Source of the DNA: Synechococcus sp. BIOS-U3-1
Lineage (GTDB): Bacteria > Cyanobacteriota > Cyanobacteriia > PCC-6307 > Cyanobiaceae
Reading direction: 5' to 3'
Length of the DNA: 64,000 nt
Assembly: GCF_014279975.1 (NCBI RefSeq)
Contig: NZ_CP047936.1
Span: forward strand, 992,001 to 1,056,000
The notes under the pieces were generated by a model that saw only the letters and a program-made list of their open reading frames with translations, did not search any database and was not told where the DNA came from. Positions 39,620 to 47,362 of this stretch are shown here, piece after piece. The position numbers and the translations under genes are program-made. The first letter of the stretch is position 1, and each line of letters opens with the position of its first letter.

Positions 39620-39634
39620 GGAGGTCATCCCTCC
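39620..39634 (-). promoter_or_regulatory. GGAGG-GATGA-CCTCC hairpin in a 5' leader
   Basis: Read on the gene strand this is GGAGGGATGACCTCC, a 5-bp stem around GATGA, 26 bases upstream of the start of the double-glycine peptide. The same 15 bases occur at 62163-62177. Confidence 0.55.
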
Positions 39635-39858
39635 GGTGAACACACCATCTCTGGATTCAGCGTCTGACTCGATGATCTGCCTCATGCAGGGATGTGAGGT
39701 TGGTCACACCCCCCTCAGATCGCAGGAAGGATATGGCTCAACGCCGATCTGGTGACAATCATCCTTTCTGACTGACGCTGTTAATACCCTGATGGGCAGC
39801 TCGACAAGCAAGCCTCCTACACGGAGGATGGGCCCGAAATCACACCGGGCAACCACAG

Positions 39859-40245
39859 ATGCGACGTTTTACCAAAGGTGGTCTTGCTGTTTGCTGTCTA
39901 CTGAGCATTGGCCTGAACAGCACCCCAGGGTTTGCTCAGATGCGTGGACCTCGGATCAGCAGCGTGCGTGATGTGACCTGCGTTGCCAACTGGGAAAGAC
40001 GTTTTGAGGTGATCAGCCCTGGACTGTGGGAAATGAGGATGGGCAGCAACGACAGGGATCCATTCATCTTTCGCGAGACAAGTCGATCCGTAGGATCCAT
40101 CTGGCTCCAATCTGTGCATAACAGTCGCCTGAAAGCCATTCTCAACCTGCAAAGGCAACGCATCAAGTACATCATTCCTGGCCAGGAATATGACCCCCTC
40201 TACTTCGATATTCAGACCTACAACACCAATGGCGAAGGTTGCTGA
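39859..40245 (+). CDS. Secreted protein, unknown function
   Basis: This 128-aa protein has a signal peptide (basic start MRRF, hydrophobic core to about residue 20, cleavage near AQA-type site at GFAQ, about residue 27). The mature part is about 100 residues and basic, with two Cys. It could be periplasmic or exported. Family not recognised. Confidence 0.65.
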   Translation: MRRFTKGGLAVCCLLSIGLNSTPGFAQMRGPRISSVRDVTCVANWERRFEVISPGLWEMRMGSNDRDPFIFRETSRSVGSIWLQSVHNSRLKAILNLQRQRIKYIIPGQEYDPLYFDIQTYNTNGEGC

Positions 40246-40368
40246 AACAACCTCGGGTCTTGATTTAAAAACTTTTTAAGGACGTTGATGTGGACTCTGT
40301 GGTGATCCTCTTGGTCAATGCAGTTTTGCACTCGTGTAATTCCGTACTGCTGATCCTGCCAGAGGTGC

Positions 40369-40578
40369 TTAGAAGCTTGGGGCTCGACCTTCATTGGGGA
40401 CCTGGAAGCCTGACTCCTTGTCTTCCTCTAGCTTTTCCAGCGAAATGACTTTCTCATTTTTTCCCTCTTCAGAGACACCCTCGATTGTCGGCCTCTTCTT
40501 GAAATCGAGAGGTTCATGGCGTGGAAGCGATGGCATGGGCGTTAACAAGAACGGAGGCCTTTGATCCAAGGTATTCAC
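40369..40578 (-). CDS. Possible small hydrophilic protein
   Basis: This 69-aa frame is hydrophilic, with many Glu and Lys residues in the middle. A plus-strand frame overlaps it. Weak candidate only. Confidence 0.3.
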   Translation of the reverse strand: MNTLDQRPPFLLTPMPSLPRHEPLDFKKRPTIEGVSEEGKNEKVISLEKLEEDKESGFQVPNEGRAPSF

Positions 40579-40792
40579 ATGGGCTGCTTATTGCTGAGGC
40601 TCGTTGGTTCCGGGCTGCAGAAAGTGATGTCATCCTTGGTTTGGTGTCTTCAGATCGGCTCGGCACTGGATCTGGGATGGGCTCATTACTGAGGACACAA
40701 CGCCCTTAGCCTTGCCCCTCTCGTTAGGGGTAATTTTTTGGATTGCACTCTCTTGGGTTGGTATTGATTGGCTTTTACCCATGATCTGGAGA

Positions 40793-40822
40793 AAAAAGCC
40801 CCGCGTTGGGCGGGGCGTGATT
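40793..40822 (-). terminator. Terminator of the subtilase gene
   Basis: On the minus strand GCCCCGCCCAACGCGGGGC is followed by six T, about 100 bp after the subtilase stop codon. Confidence 0.75.
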
Positions 40823-40919
40823 GGTGTGAAGTTGTTTTGTTGTTTTATGGATCAAAATTGCCCATGAGCTTCGATGGAAGCAATGAAACCAACTCAAGGA
40901 TCAATCTAATACCCTGGTT

Positions 40920-42961
40920 TTAAATAATTTCACTACTGAAAAAGCTCATTATCACATCTGAAAAATTTCCATCACGACCAGGTCCCGCTTGATCATCCAA
41001 TCCAAACTGATTGGATCCCAAGACCTTGAAGTGATCTTGTCTGTCGCTATTGGCTTGACTCCATGCGAACCAAGTATTGTTTGCTGTGATGGCATATGGC
41101 GCTAAATAGAAACCGTTAACTAAGCCATCTAAGGAATAATTTACTGAACGCGATGAATTGTTCTCTAGAGTAAGAGTATTAAGACCATCGGACAAATTAC
41201 TTGGGCTTAAAGCAACTGATTGATAATCAGCGTCTCCTGGTTTTACTGCGTTACCAAGCGCATCTAGAACTGTCCCACTTGTATCAAGTACACGATAAAA
41301 ACCGATAACAGGGTCATTTGAAGAATCTCTCTCAAGTTTAAGTGATCCAGTAAGACTCTGTGCATCAGTTAGTGCTGTTAGATTAATAATCGGAGCTACT
41401 TCTTGGCCAATACCAGTTAATGAGTCAGGACCGATCCAATTCTGAGCAAGAATCATAGAGTTATATAAATTTGCTTGATAATTCTGATTTACGCTTGAAT
41501 TTAATTGGGAATTTATTACTGCACCTGCTCTTAGTATTGCAACAGTATCTCGTGCATTAATAGACTCATTTTGCGCACGAATCAATGCAGCCATGCCCGC
41601 AATCACTGGTGATGCCATGGAGGTCCCAGCCATATAACCGTAGCTGGCATCGGGCAAGGTGCTAAAAATTTCTGCTTCTCTGCGTCCTTCGTATATGCGA
41701 GTATCTTCTTCGCTCTGTATTTGTATGCTTTGGTTGTCACCGCCTGGAGCACTAATAGAGATAGACTTTCCAAAGTTGCTATATTCAGCCCTGTCATTCT
41801 GACCATTAGACGAGCCGACAGATGCAATATTTCCGAATATTCTGCTAAATAGAGCAGGGCTACCTGAGTATTTATCAAGATTGCCAACGCCCTCCCACAT
41901 GTTTCTGTCATGTAACTGATTTCCTGCGTTGCCAGCGGCAATTGCAATGAATACATCTTTGTCGTAGGCATATTTAAGACTTCAGCGAATTTCTCGTTGT
42001 TTGAATTATTCAAGTATTCTTCAGGGGTTATTTTAAAATGTCCCCCTAGGGACATGTTTATAACCTTAGCTCCATTGTTAACGGCATATTTAATTGCATC
42101 AATTTGTGCTTGTAATGAGGCTCTATCTGCATTACCAAAAACATCAAGTGTCATCAATTGTGTGTTCCAAGCCACGCCAGATACGCCAATGCCATTATTA
42201 CCTTTAGCTCCTGTAATTCCCGCCACGTGTGTTCCGTGCCTATCAGGCATCACATTGGCTGTACCATCTGCAAAATTCCATCCATGAAGATCGTCTTTAT
42301 ATCCATTATTATCGTCATCAAGATTGTTGCCTGCTATTTCTTTCGGATTTGTCCACAAATTATTAATTAGATCAGGATGATTAATGTCTATGCCACCATC
42401 TATAATTGCAATAGGTATTTCTGCGTCAAATCCTAGTTTCCATGCTTCGGGAGCTCCGATATCAACATTTGGTGCTGTAAACCATTCGTCTAATTGGGGA
42501 AGCCCCGTATTGAATAAGTGCCATTGGCGTACGAGTTCTGGATCGTTGCTCAATCTTGTGGTCTTGTCAAATGTTTGAGCATCTAATGACAATTTAAATG
42601 GCTTATTCTTTTCTTCTGTGGTCAAATTTATATTATCCTTAATTCCAATCCAGTATTCACCTGGTTCCAATTGTGCAAATATTTTTTCCGACTCATTCCC
42701 GGGGTTTGTTGAGCTGTTATAAACCTTGTAAGGTAAAATTGCTGTTAATATAGGTGTTGGATAAGGCTCGTTTGTGGCCGGATTGATTTTTCCAATATAC
42801 AGATCAAGGTCTGTCGGTAAATCAGACAAAGTTGCAAATAAATTTGTTTTTTCATCAACTATCGAGAATCGTCTTAATATTAAGCCAGACTCCGGTAGCT
42901 CGCGAAAAGTCATAGTGTCGCTATATAAATCACCGCGTTTGATCTCGATTAAACTAGTCAT
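40920..42961 (-). pseudogene. Subtilisin-like serine protease with a frameshift, DUF4114-like C-terminus
   Basis: Two overlapping frames together make one subtilase of about 680 aa. The first frame (from 42961) holds the Asp site (IIDGGIDINHPDL) and the His site (DRHGTHVAGITG); the second frame holds the Ser site (GTSMASPVIAGMAALI). The frame changes at a run of three A on the coding strand (TTT at 41973-41975): inserting one A restores a conserved continuation, KYAYDKDVFIAIAAGN. The C-terminal part (HFKVLGSNQFGLDDQ...GNFSDVIMSF) fits a DUF4114-like domain. There is no signal peptide. It is a recent pseudogene, a programmed frameshift or a sequencing error. Confidence 0.8.
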
Positions 42962-43511
42962 TTAGAGAGTTTTATCTAATACCTAAATGTGCCCCTATAA
43001 GGTTAAGAACTGATTATGGTGTCTCTTCTCTTCCTGTTTTTTGAAGAAAGTGCTGTTTTGAATTGAGTGCCTACAGTCGGCATTGATGCCTAAAATAATC
43101 TATGTAGAGCAGGTTATTTTTGAGGCGATCAAATTTATGCCAAAAAAATACTCTTGATCTTGTCAGGGAAATTAGTCTATGCCAGTGCCTTTTAGGGTTT
43201 AGTTTGTTTTGGCAACGCCCATTGTGCAATAAAATTGAGTTTTTGAGTATTGATCAGTGGTGATATTTTTCCTCAGCAAGTAATTACACCAATTGCTTTG
43301 AAAACTGCAGGGTAATAGAGCTGATCGCCGCGGCTCGATGCGTTGTCATTCTTCAGCAGATGGATAATGATGATGAATTTGATGATGTGGCTCTTGATGC
43401 AGTGGCATTAGCTGTCATTTTGGGTGGTTGTAAACGCAGTTTTAGCTGAACCATTGAGAGCAGCGGGGTGGTCAGCTCACGCGGAAGCTCTTGACGTCGA
43501 GGCTCCAGGGC

Positions 43512-43537
43512 AATAAAAACCCTGCACTTGGCGGGGC
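43512..43537 (-). terminator. Terminator-like hairpin in a repeated block
   Basis: Minus-strand CCCCGCCAAGTGCAGGG followed by T-run. It lies in a block that recurs at 50732-50798. Confidence 0.55.
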
Positions 43538-43688
43538 GTGATTGGTATGAGGTGTTTTGTCAGGAGATCGATTGCGACTACTCAACCCCCCTGCTTCTCT
43601 CTTTTGGGTTTTGTATTGCTTTCAGCTATAAGGTTTCTAGTTGAGGGTTTTCGTCGTGTTTTCACGCGAGAGTTAGGCTTAGGCTACT

Positions 43689-43716
43689 GAAAACCCCTCG
43701 CTAGGTTAATAACGAG
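43689..43716 (-). terminator. Terminator of the three-peptide operon
   Basis: Minus-strand CCTCTCG and CGAGGGG arms around a TTATTAACCTAG loop, then TTTTC. It follows the third peptide gene by about 50 bp. Confidence 0.7.
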
Positions 43717-43767
43717 AGGTCTTACTTGTGAATGGCTGATTGAATCTACTTGTGAGCTGAGTATGGT

Positions 43768-43941
43768 TCAGCCTTTGACCTCGTTGTAGCCTTTTTTGGC
43801 AAACCATTTCACAAATTCCTTACCAAATGTTTTGACAAGTTCAAATGCGAAACCGCTACCAGAGATTTCTTGGAGTTCTTCAATAGTTAACTCCTGGTCC
43901 AGATAATCATTGTTTTGATTTTGAGAATAGTTGGTCATCAT
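43768..43941 (-). CDS. Double-glycine-type peptide precursor, third of operon
   Basis: I start at the ATG at 43941 (57 aa), by alignment of the upstream bases with the sister genes; the frame is open further upstream. The leader reads YLDQELTIEELQEISGSG and ends at a G-S-G near residue 28-30 instead of GG. The core is about 27 residues, amphipathic, with FVKWFAKKGY, and no Cys. It would be a small cationic bacteriocin-like peptide. Gap to the previous gene is 55 bp. Confidence 0.65.
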   Translation of the reverse strand: MMTNYSQNQNNDYLDQELTIEELQEISGSGFAFELVKTFGKEFVKWFAKKGYNEVKG

Positions 43942-43996
43942 GATTTTGAATAAAGTGTTTTGGATTGATTGAGATGGTGGATAGACATTTCGGTCT

Positions 43997-44218
43997 CTAA
44001 TCTTTCTCCCCACTAGCATGTTTGTAAACTGTTTCTCCGACGCCCCAGCCAATTAGCCCTCCGACAACTCCAATGGCTGCCTTTGCGGCTCCTACTTTTG
44101 CGGCGACAATAAATGGTGCTAAGAGGATAAGTGGCCCGAGGCCAGCATTGATTTCAGACATTTGCTCTAAGGAAAGTTCCTCTGAGGTGTCGGGGTTTAA
44201 ATCGTTTTGGAAATTCAT
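43997..44218 (-). CDS. Double-glycine-type peptide precursor, second of operon
   Basis: From the ATG at 44218 this 73-aa precursor has the leader EELSLEQMSEINAG with an A-G (25-26) cleavage site. The core is hydrophobic and rich in Gly and Ala (LLAPFIVAAKVGAAKAAIG ... GLIGWGVGETVY), typical of class II membrane-active peptides with GxxxG helices. No Cys. 40 bp gap from the first gene. Confidence 0.75.
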   Translation of the reverse strand: MNFQNDLNPDTSEELSLEQMSEINAGLGPLILLAPFIVAAKVGAAKAAIGVVGGLIGWGVGETVYKHASGEKD

Positions 44219-44258
44219 GATTTTGTAGTGAATGATAAGGTGAAGATAAAGATGGTGA

Positions 44259-44483
44259 CTAGGCGACTGCTTTGTTTTCAACCGCTTTTTCAATGGCTTG
44301 ATAAGTTTTTTCAGCAGCTTTATAACCAGCGAAGGTTGCAATACCTGTAGCGACAGCCTTGCCTAATACGATTGCCCCAGCTACGAATGGAATTACACCC
44401 CCATTGATTTCTTGCAGTTGATCGAAGTTCAGCTCTTGATCGAGCAGTTCAGCGTTGTTGTAGTCCGTGTTGAAAGAAGTCAT
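44259..44483 (-). CDS. Double-glycine-type peptide precursor, first of operon
   Basis: This 74-aa precursor has the leader LLDQELNFDQLQEINGG (GG at 28-29) and a 45-residue hydrophobic Gly/Ala-rich core, with no Cys. Its first 20 residues match the leaders at 50564 and 62902. The core pattern of two helices resembles two-peptide class II bacteriocins, so the neighbour at 43997 could be its partner peptide; that is inference. The CACCAGA-repeat promoter lies at 44557-44619. Confidence 0.8.
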   Translation of the reverse strand: MTSFNTDYNNAELLDQELNFDQLQEINGGVIPFVAGAIVLGKAVATGIATFAGYKAAEKTYQAIEKAVENKAVA

Positions 44484-44556
44484 TGTTTTGAAGGAGTTCA
44501 GTGTGTAAGTTGTGTTGGGGGAGTTGCCCCCTCGACTCCTTCAAGATCACAGCCTT

Positions 44557-44619
44557 TCTGGTGAACCCCACTACATAGTTTTGGTGCAGACCCCAAGATG
44601 TTCTGGTGAGCTTCTGGTG
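44557..44619 (-). promoter_or_regulatory. Phased CACCAGA-repeat regulatory region, copy 1
   Basis: Four copies of the heptamer TCTGGTG/CACCAGA (one is TTTGGTG) begin at 44557, 44580, 44602 and 44613, that is with 23, 22 and 11 bp between them. Flanking sequence to the gene is conserved with copies at 46178, 50637 and 62973. The spacing in multiples of a helical turn suggests cooperative binding by a response-regulator-type activator. Confidence 0.75.
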
Positions 44620-44668
44620 AATGAATCCGATTCTATTTAGATTAACGAATTTGGTACATCACAATCAT

Positions 44669-44699
44669 AAAAAAGCCCCTGAGATTTCAGGTTTTTTAA
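44669..44699 (-). terminator. Terminator after the decayed Nif11 gene
   Basis: Minus-strand CCTGAAATCTCAGG stem, with T-runs on both sides. Confidence 0.6.
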
Positions 44700-44705
44700 T
44701 ATGAG

Positions 44706-44912
44706 TCAATTAAATAAATTTAGCGTGCGGCCCGAACTCCCTTCAGGCTCCTCTTCGCTGAGCTGACTGAACTTATCAGCAGTGAATTCGTGGCCGTGCT
44801 CTTTTGCGATAGTCACAACATCTTCAAGTGACTTTGCTGTCTTTAGTTTGCCTTGACGTTTGGAATCACCTTTCACTTTTTCCATCAAGGCCTTGAGCTG
44901 TTCTAGGGACAT
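44706..44912 (-). pseudogene. Decayed Nif11-leader precursor
   Basis: From the ATG at 44912 the first 53 residues follow the Nif11 leader of the neighbours. The end has decayed: the expected EEELEGV-GG is EEEPEGSSGR and the core is only LNLFN with no Cys. The conserved upstream sequence GGTATCAGGTCTGTTCAGC seen at the other genes is absent here, so it has lost its promoter, cleavage site and core. Confidence 0.7.
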
Positions 44913-44993
44913 CACATAGCCTTAATCATGCATACAGTGGCAACTTTGACTCCCTGTCACCAGAGAAAACATATCTTTCTCAATATTTTAGAA

Positions 44994-45029
44994 ATTCATC
45001 TCTATATCGCCAACGATATAGAGATGAAT
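44994..45029 (-). repeat. Perfect 16-bp inverted repeat after a Nif11 gene
   Basis: ATTCATCTCTATATCG is followed by CCAA and its exact complement. It lies 17 bp downstream of the 3' end of the next gene on the minus strand (45046). It is A+T-rich, so it is not a classical terminator, but a transcript end or RNA-processing hairpin is possible. Confidence 0.85.
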
Positions 45030-45045
45030 CGCAAACAATATCTAC

Positions 45046-45318
45046 TTAACATGTATGATCTGTCATCATGCATGTTGTACAAATACGGCCTGTCCAGGTG
45101 CAACCGCAGCCACCGCCAGTCAGATAACCTCCAGCTATGCCTTCTAGCTCCTCGTCAGACAAGTTATGGCGATGAGAGTTTAGGTCTTCTGTGGTAATCG
45201 TGAACCCAGCAGCCTTTGCAATAGCAACAACATCAGCCCCTTCTGCATTGAGCTGTCCCTGCAGTGAAGTATCGCCTTGGACTTTGGCAATGAATGCCTT
45301 GAGTTGTTCTAGGGTCAT
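45046..45318 (-). CDS. Nif11-leader (prochlorosin-like) precursor, 5-Cys core
   Basis: The 64-residue leader ends EELEGIAGG, the double-glycine site of Nif11/ProcA leaders. The 26-residue core has five Cys (GCGC then three near the end) and several Thr that could form lanthionine rings if a LanM enzyme modifies them. The leader is the most diverged of the set (LNAEGADVVAIAKAAG). The gene has its own conserved promoter region upstream. No modifying enzyme is in the window. Confidence 0.85.
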   Translation of the reverse strand: MTLEQLKAFIAKVQGDTSLQGQLNAEGADVVAIAKAAGFTITTEDLNSHRHNLSDEELEGIAGGYLTGGGCGCTWTGRICTTCMMTDHTC

Positions 45319-45392
45319 GGGTATCAGGTCTGTTCAGCAGTCATAGCAACGACAAACTGCAGAGTCCTTGGCTAATACTTAATGCGCTAAAT
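45319..45392 (-). promoter_or_regulatory. Conserved Nif11-precursor promoter, type 1
   Basis: On the gene strand the sequence contains TTAGCCAAGGACTCTGC, then TTGCTATGAC (an extended -10-like box) and CTGAACAGACCTGATACCC directly before the ATG. The same block is at 49290 and 63775. There is no clear Shine-Dalgarno sequence. Confidence 0.65.
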
Positions 45393-45547
45393 CGTGCTAG
45401 GAATTGAAAGGCTGATTTGTTGGATTATTGGCGAGATTGAAGAAATAAAAAACCCTATTAATTCAGGAGCTTCAGGTTCGATATGGTTAGAAGATGGTCA
45501 GTTTGCAGACAACACAATTGGCCACAAACATCTAAACACAGCAGCAG

Positions 45548-45766
45548 CTAAAATGATCCCGGACATGGCACGTTATGGCCACCACCCGAAACAACTTCTA
45601 GCTCCTCTTCACTGAGCTGATTGATCTTATCAGCGGTGAATTCATGACCATGTTCTTTAGCAATAGATACAACTTCATCAGGTGACTTTGTTCCCTTTAG
45701 TTTTTCCTGAAGGCTTGAGTCGCCTTTGACTTTTTCGAGAAAGGCTTTGAGTTGTCCTAGGGACAT
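45548..45766 (-). CDS. Nif11-leader precursor with a 10-aa core
   Basis: The 62-residue leader ends LEVVSGG, and the core is only GHNVPCPGSF with one Cys and one Ser. A single thioether could form between them. The leader matches the others almost perfectly. Its promoter belongs to the type 2 set. Confidence 0.85.
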   Translation of the reverse strand: MSLGQLKAFLEKVKGDSSLQEKLKGTKSPDEVVSIAKEHGHEFTADKINQLSEEELEVVSGGGHNVPCPGSF

Positions 45767-45835
45767 GGGTATCAGGTCTGTTCAGTAGTCATAGCAGCAG
45801 TCGGCAGGACGCACCGTATTCGTAGGGATAGCAAT
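45767..45835 (-). promoter_or_regulatory. Conserved Nif11-precursor promoter, type 2
   Basis: Contains the conserved TATGACTACTGAACAGACC next to the start, but with GAATACGGTGCGTCCTGCC upstream in place of the TTAGCCAA block. Copy of the same type at 50238. Confidence 0.6.
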
Positions 45836-45889
45836 AAAAAATTCAGCACTAGAGGTGATTCTGAGAGTTTGATGCACAGTGGAGACCAA

Positions 45890-46117
45890 TCAAACAGTCC
45901 AACGGGACCAGTAGTTGGGCGAATCTCCGAAGCAACGAGACTCATAAAATGTGGGCTGAAATCGATCACTCCGCGGGAGAGTAGGCGGTTGGTTCAATTC
46001 CACGGTTTCAGCGGCTTCTTGAAGACCCTGCTCGATCAACTGGGATTTTGTATGCCTGACAGTGCCAATGCCCTGTGTGAGGGAAAGGCCGGAGAGGAAG
46101 AGGGACTTAATAGACAT
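45890..46117 (-). CDS. Possible small protein behind a CACCAGA-repeat promoter
   Basis: From the ATG at 46117 this is a 75-aa frame, starting MSIKSLFLSGLSLTQGIG, with a helical amphipathic middle. It has no double-glycine site. The reason to consider it is that the phased repeat promoter at 46178-46240 lies directly upstream, 60 bp from the ATG. It may be a decayed peptide precursor or a partner gene. Confidence 0.4.
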   Translation of the reverse strand: MSIKSLFLSGLSLTQGIGTVRHTKSQLIEQGLQEAAETVELNQPPTLPRSDRFQPTFYESRCFGDSPNYWSRWTV

Positions 46118-46177
46118 GGATTGTTGGAGTGAATGCTTGGGGTGATGACCTTTCGACTCCTTTAAGATCACAGCCCT

Positions 46178-46240
46178 TCTGGTGAACCCCACTACACAGC
46201 TATGGTGTAGACCCCAGGAGGTTCTGGTGGGATTCTGGTG
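46178..46240 (-). promoter_or_regulatory. Phased CACCAGA-repeat regulatory region, copy 2
   Basis: TCTGGTG-type heptamers begin at 46178, 46201 (TATGGTG), 46223 and 46234, with 23, 22 and 11 bp between, exactly as in the other copies. Confidence 0.75.
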
Positions 46241-46288
46241 AACCGCTTATGTCCTGTTAAAGCCTGCATTGAAGAGACTTTAGACCTG

Positions 46289-46311
46289 AAAAACCCCGCT
46301 TGCGGCGGGGC
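46289..46311 (-). terminator. Terminator of the Nif11 gene at 46478
   Basis: Minus-strand CCCCGCCGCAAGCGGGG followed by TTTTT, about 170 bp after the stop codon. Confidence 0.65.
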
Positions 46312-46477
46312 CAAGTATTGATCAATGCCAGGCATTAGAGGCTGGTTTATGAAATGTATGGGGTAAACGAAGGAGCAAAGTATTTCTCATTTGGCTGAGG
46401 CTGCAAGCTTGTAAGGCTTAGCCAGTCCCACTAATTCATTGTGAAATTCAGATGTTTTGCATCCATCAGAGTTTGGT

Positions 46478-46708
46478 TCAATTGCTGCAAGGCCACTCAT
46501 TGCCACTGCACAATCCACCCGCCACGCCTTCTAGCTCCTCCGCTGAAACTCTAGCGGTTAGATTGAGTTGATCAGCTAAAACCGAAAATCCCTCTGCTTT
46601 GACAGTGTTAACAACTTCTGCTGTTGATTTTGCAGATTTGATCTTCTCCTGAAGGCTTATGTCCCCTTCTAGTTTTACGAGAATTGCATTGAGTTGTTCT
46701 TGAGTCAT
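46478..46708 (-). CDS. Nif11-leader precursor with an 11-aa core
   Basis: The leader (65 residues) ends EELEGVAGG and the core is LCSGNEWPCSN with two Cys and two Ser. The leader is more diverged (residues 40-60 lack the usual HEFTADK). Unlike the other precursors it is not behind the usual promoter but behind the bipartite CCCCC-N4-GGGGG element of the island genes (46896-46956), with a long 5' leader of about 190 bp. Confidence 0.8.
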   Translation of the reverse strand: MTQEQLNAILVKLEGDISLQEKIKSAKSTAEVVNTVKAEGFSVLADQLNLTARVSAEELEGVAGGLCSGNEWPCSN

Positions 46709-46895
46709 GGGTGTCTCCGAGTGGGACCTGCTCGTTCTATCCCCGCTGGATCACGCATGGAAGTGGGGCAACCGTCCTTCGAGGTTCGGTTTCAGGTCCT
46801 TTTCGGACTGTTCTGCGGGAGCAAATTCACCGGCTTCAACTCCCTGTAGATGTCATCCCCCCCCCCCGGACTTCTACGCCATCTCCGCAATTAAT
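46709..46895 (-). other. Long 5' leader of the Nif11 gene
   Basis: About 190 bp between the bipartite element and the start, on the minus strand. Plus-strand frames here are shadows. A GGGGGGGGGG run lies at 46858-46867 of the other strand. Confidence 0.4.
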
Positions 46896-46956
46896 CGGAA
46901 TCACTTCACCCGATTGAGTGATTGTTCCCGCTTCAGTTATCCCCCATTCGGGTATC
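46896..46956 (-). promoter_or_regulatory. Bipartite island element in front of a Nif11 gene
   Basis: Palindrome-like box ATCCCCCATTCGGGTAT at 46939-46956 and the second box CAATCGGGTGAAGTGATTCC (46896-46916, gene strand) with 22 bp between them, the same architecture as at 56000, 57980, 59690, 61095 and 62235. Confidence 0.7.
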
Positions 46957-47071
46957 CAGCGCCTCCAGGGACATTTTGTTTGCATTTTGTACCTCTTTTT
47001 GGCGCATTTCCAGGCTGTGTAGCAGCCCCTGAGCCCTTGCCGCAGACCCTCTGAAAGCCCTCTTAGACACT

Positions 47072-47099
47072 AAAAAACCCAGTCAGTGACTGGGTTTTT
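47072..47099. terminator. Bidirectional terminator next to tRNA-Ser
   Basis: A 10-bp stem AAAAACCCAGTCA/TGACTGGGTTTTT with T-runs in both orientations, immediately downstream of the tRNA. Confidence 0.9.
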
Positions 47100-47104
47100 G
47101 AAAC

Positions 47105-47190
47105 GGAGAGGGTCGGATTCGAACCGACGGTGCCATTGCTGACACGCTGGTTTTCAAGACCAGAGCCATAAACCACTCGACCACCTCTCC
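47105..47190 (-). tRNA. tRNA-Ser (anticodon UGA)
   Basis: The 86-nt sequence folds as a class II tRNA: acceptor stem GGAGAGG/CCTCTCC, anticodon stem CTGGT-CTTGAAA-ACCAG with anticodon TGA, a long variable arm and T-arm GTCGGTTCGAATCCGAC. CCA is not encoded. It is a usual type of target for tyrosine recombinases, one of which begins 173 bp away. Confidence 0.95.
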
Positions 47191-47362
47191 ACGAGAGTCG
47201 TGCCCAGGGGCTCGACTCATCAATGATAGCAACCCTAGTCACTGCCTTGATACTGGGCTTTTGCTCCTTTCGGCGTCTGTCTGCTTGTCAAAGGTGCCTC
47301 CTTGCGCTTCCTGTGGTTTCGCGTAGCTTCAGGTCAGAAAACGGTCCAAGAACGGTCCAACG

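Larger units (their letters stand above)
42962..43767. other. Intergenic with terminator-like repeats
   Basis: No supported gene. The stretch 43470-43540 (sequence CACGCGGAAGC ... GAGGCTCCAGGGCAAT) recurs at 50732-50790, each time ending in a GC-rich hairpin, and a further tail of this sequence is shared with 40810-40840. A 29-codon frame at 43360 was not called. Confidence 0.4.

Noticed and set aside
43360-43449. 29-codon frame ending in VILGGCKRSFS
   Set aside because: It has a GG and a Cys, but no Nif11 or LDQEL leader, no promoter like the other peptide genes, and an open frame upstream without a start.
44928-45197. Plus-strand frame overlapping the 5-Cys precursor
   Set aside because: It is the shadow of the Nif11 gene and hairpin on the other strand.
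46709-47054. Plus-strand frames of 68 and 115 codons rich in Pro and Cys
   Set aside because: They lie antisense to the promoter and leader of the Nif11 gene at 46478; composition follows the C-rich elements and no domain is visible.
47105-47190. tRNA-Ser as the attachment site of the island
   Set aside because: I found no second copy of the tRNA 3' end in the window, and the integrase lies on the 5' side; an att site cannot be supported from this sequence.
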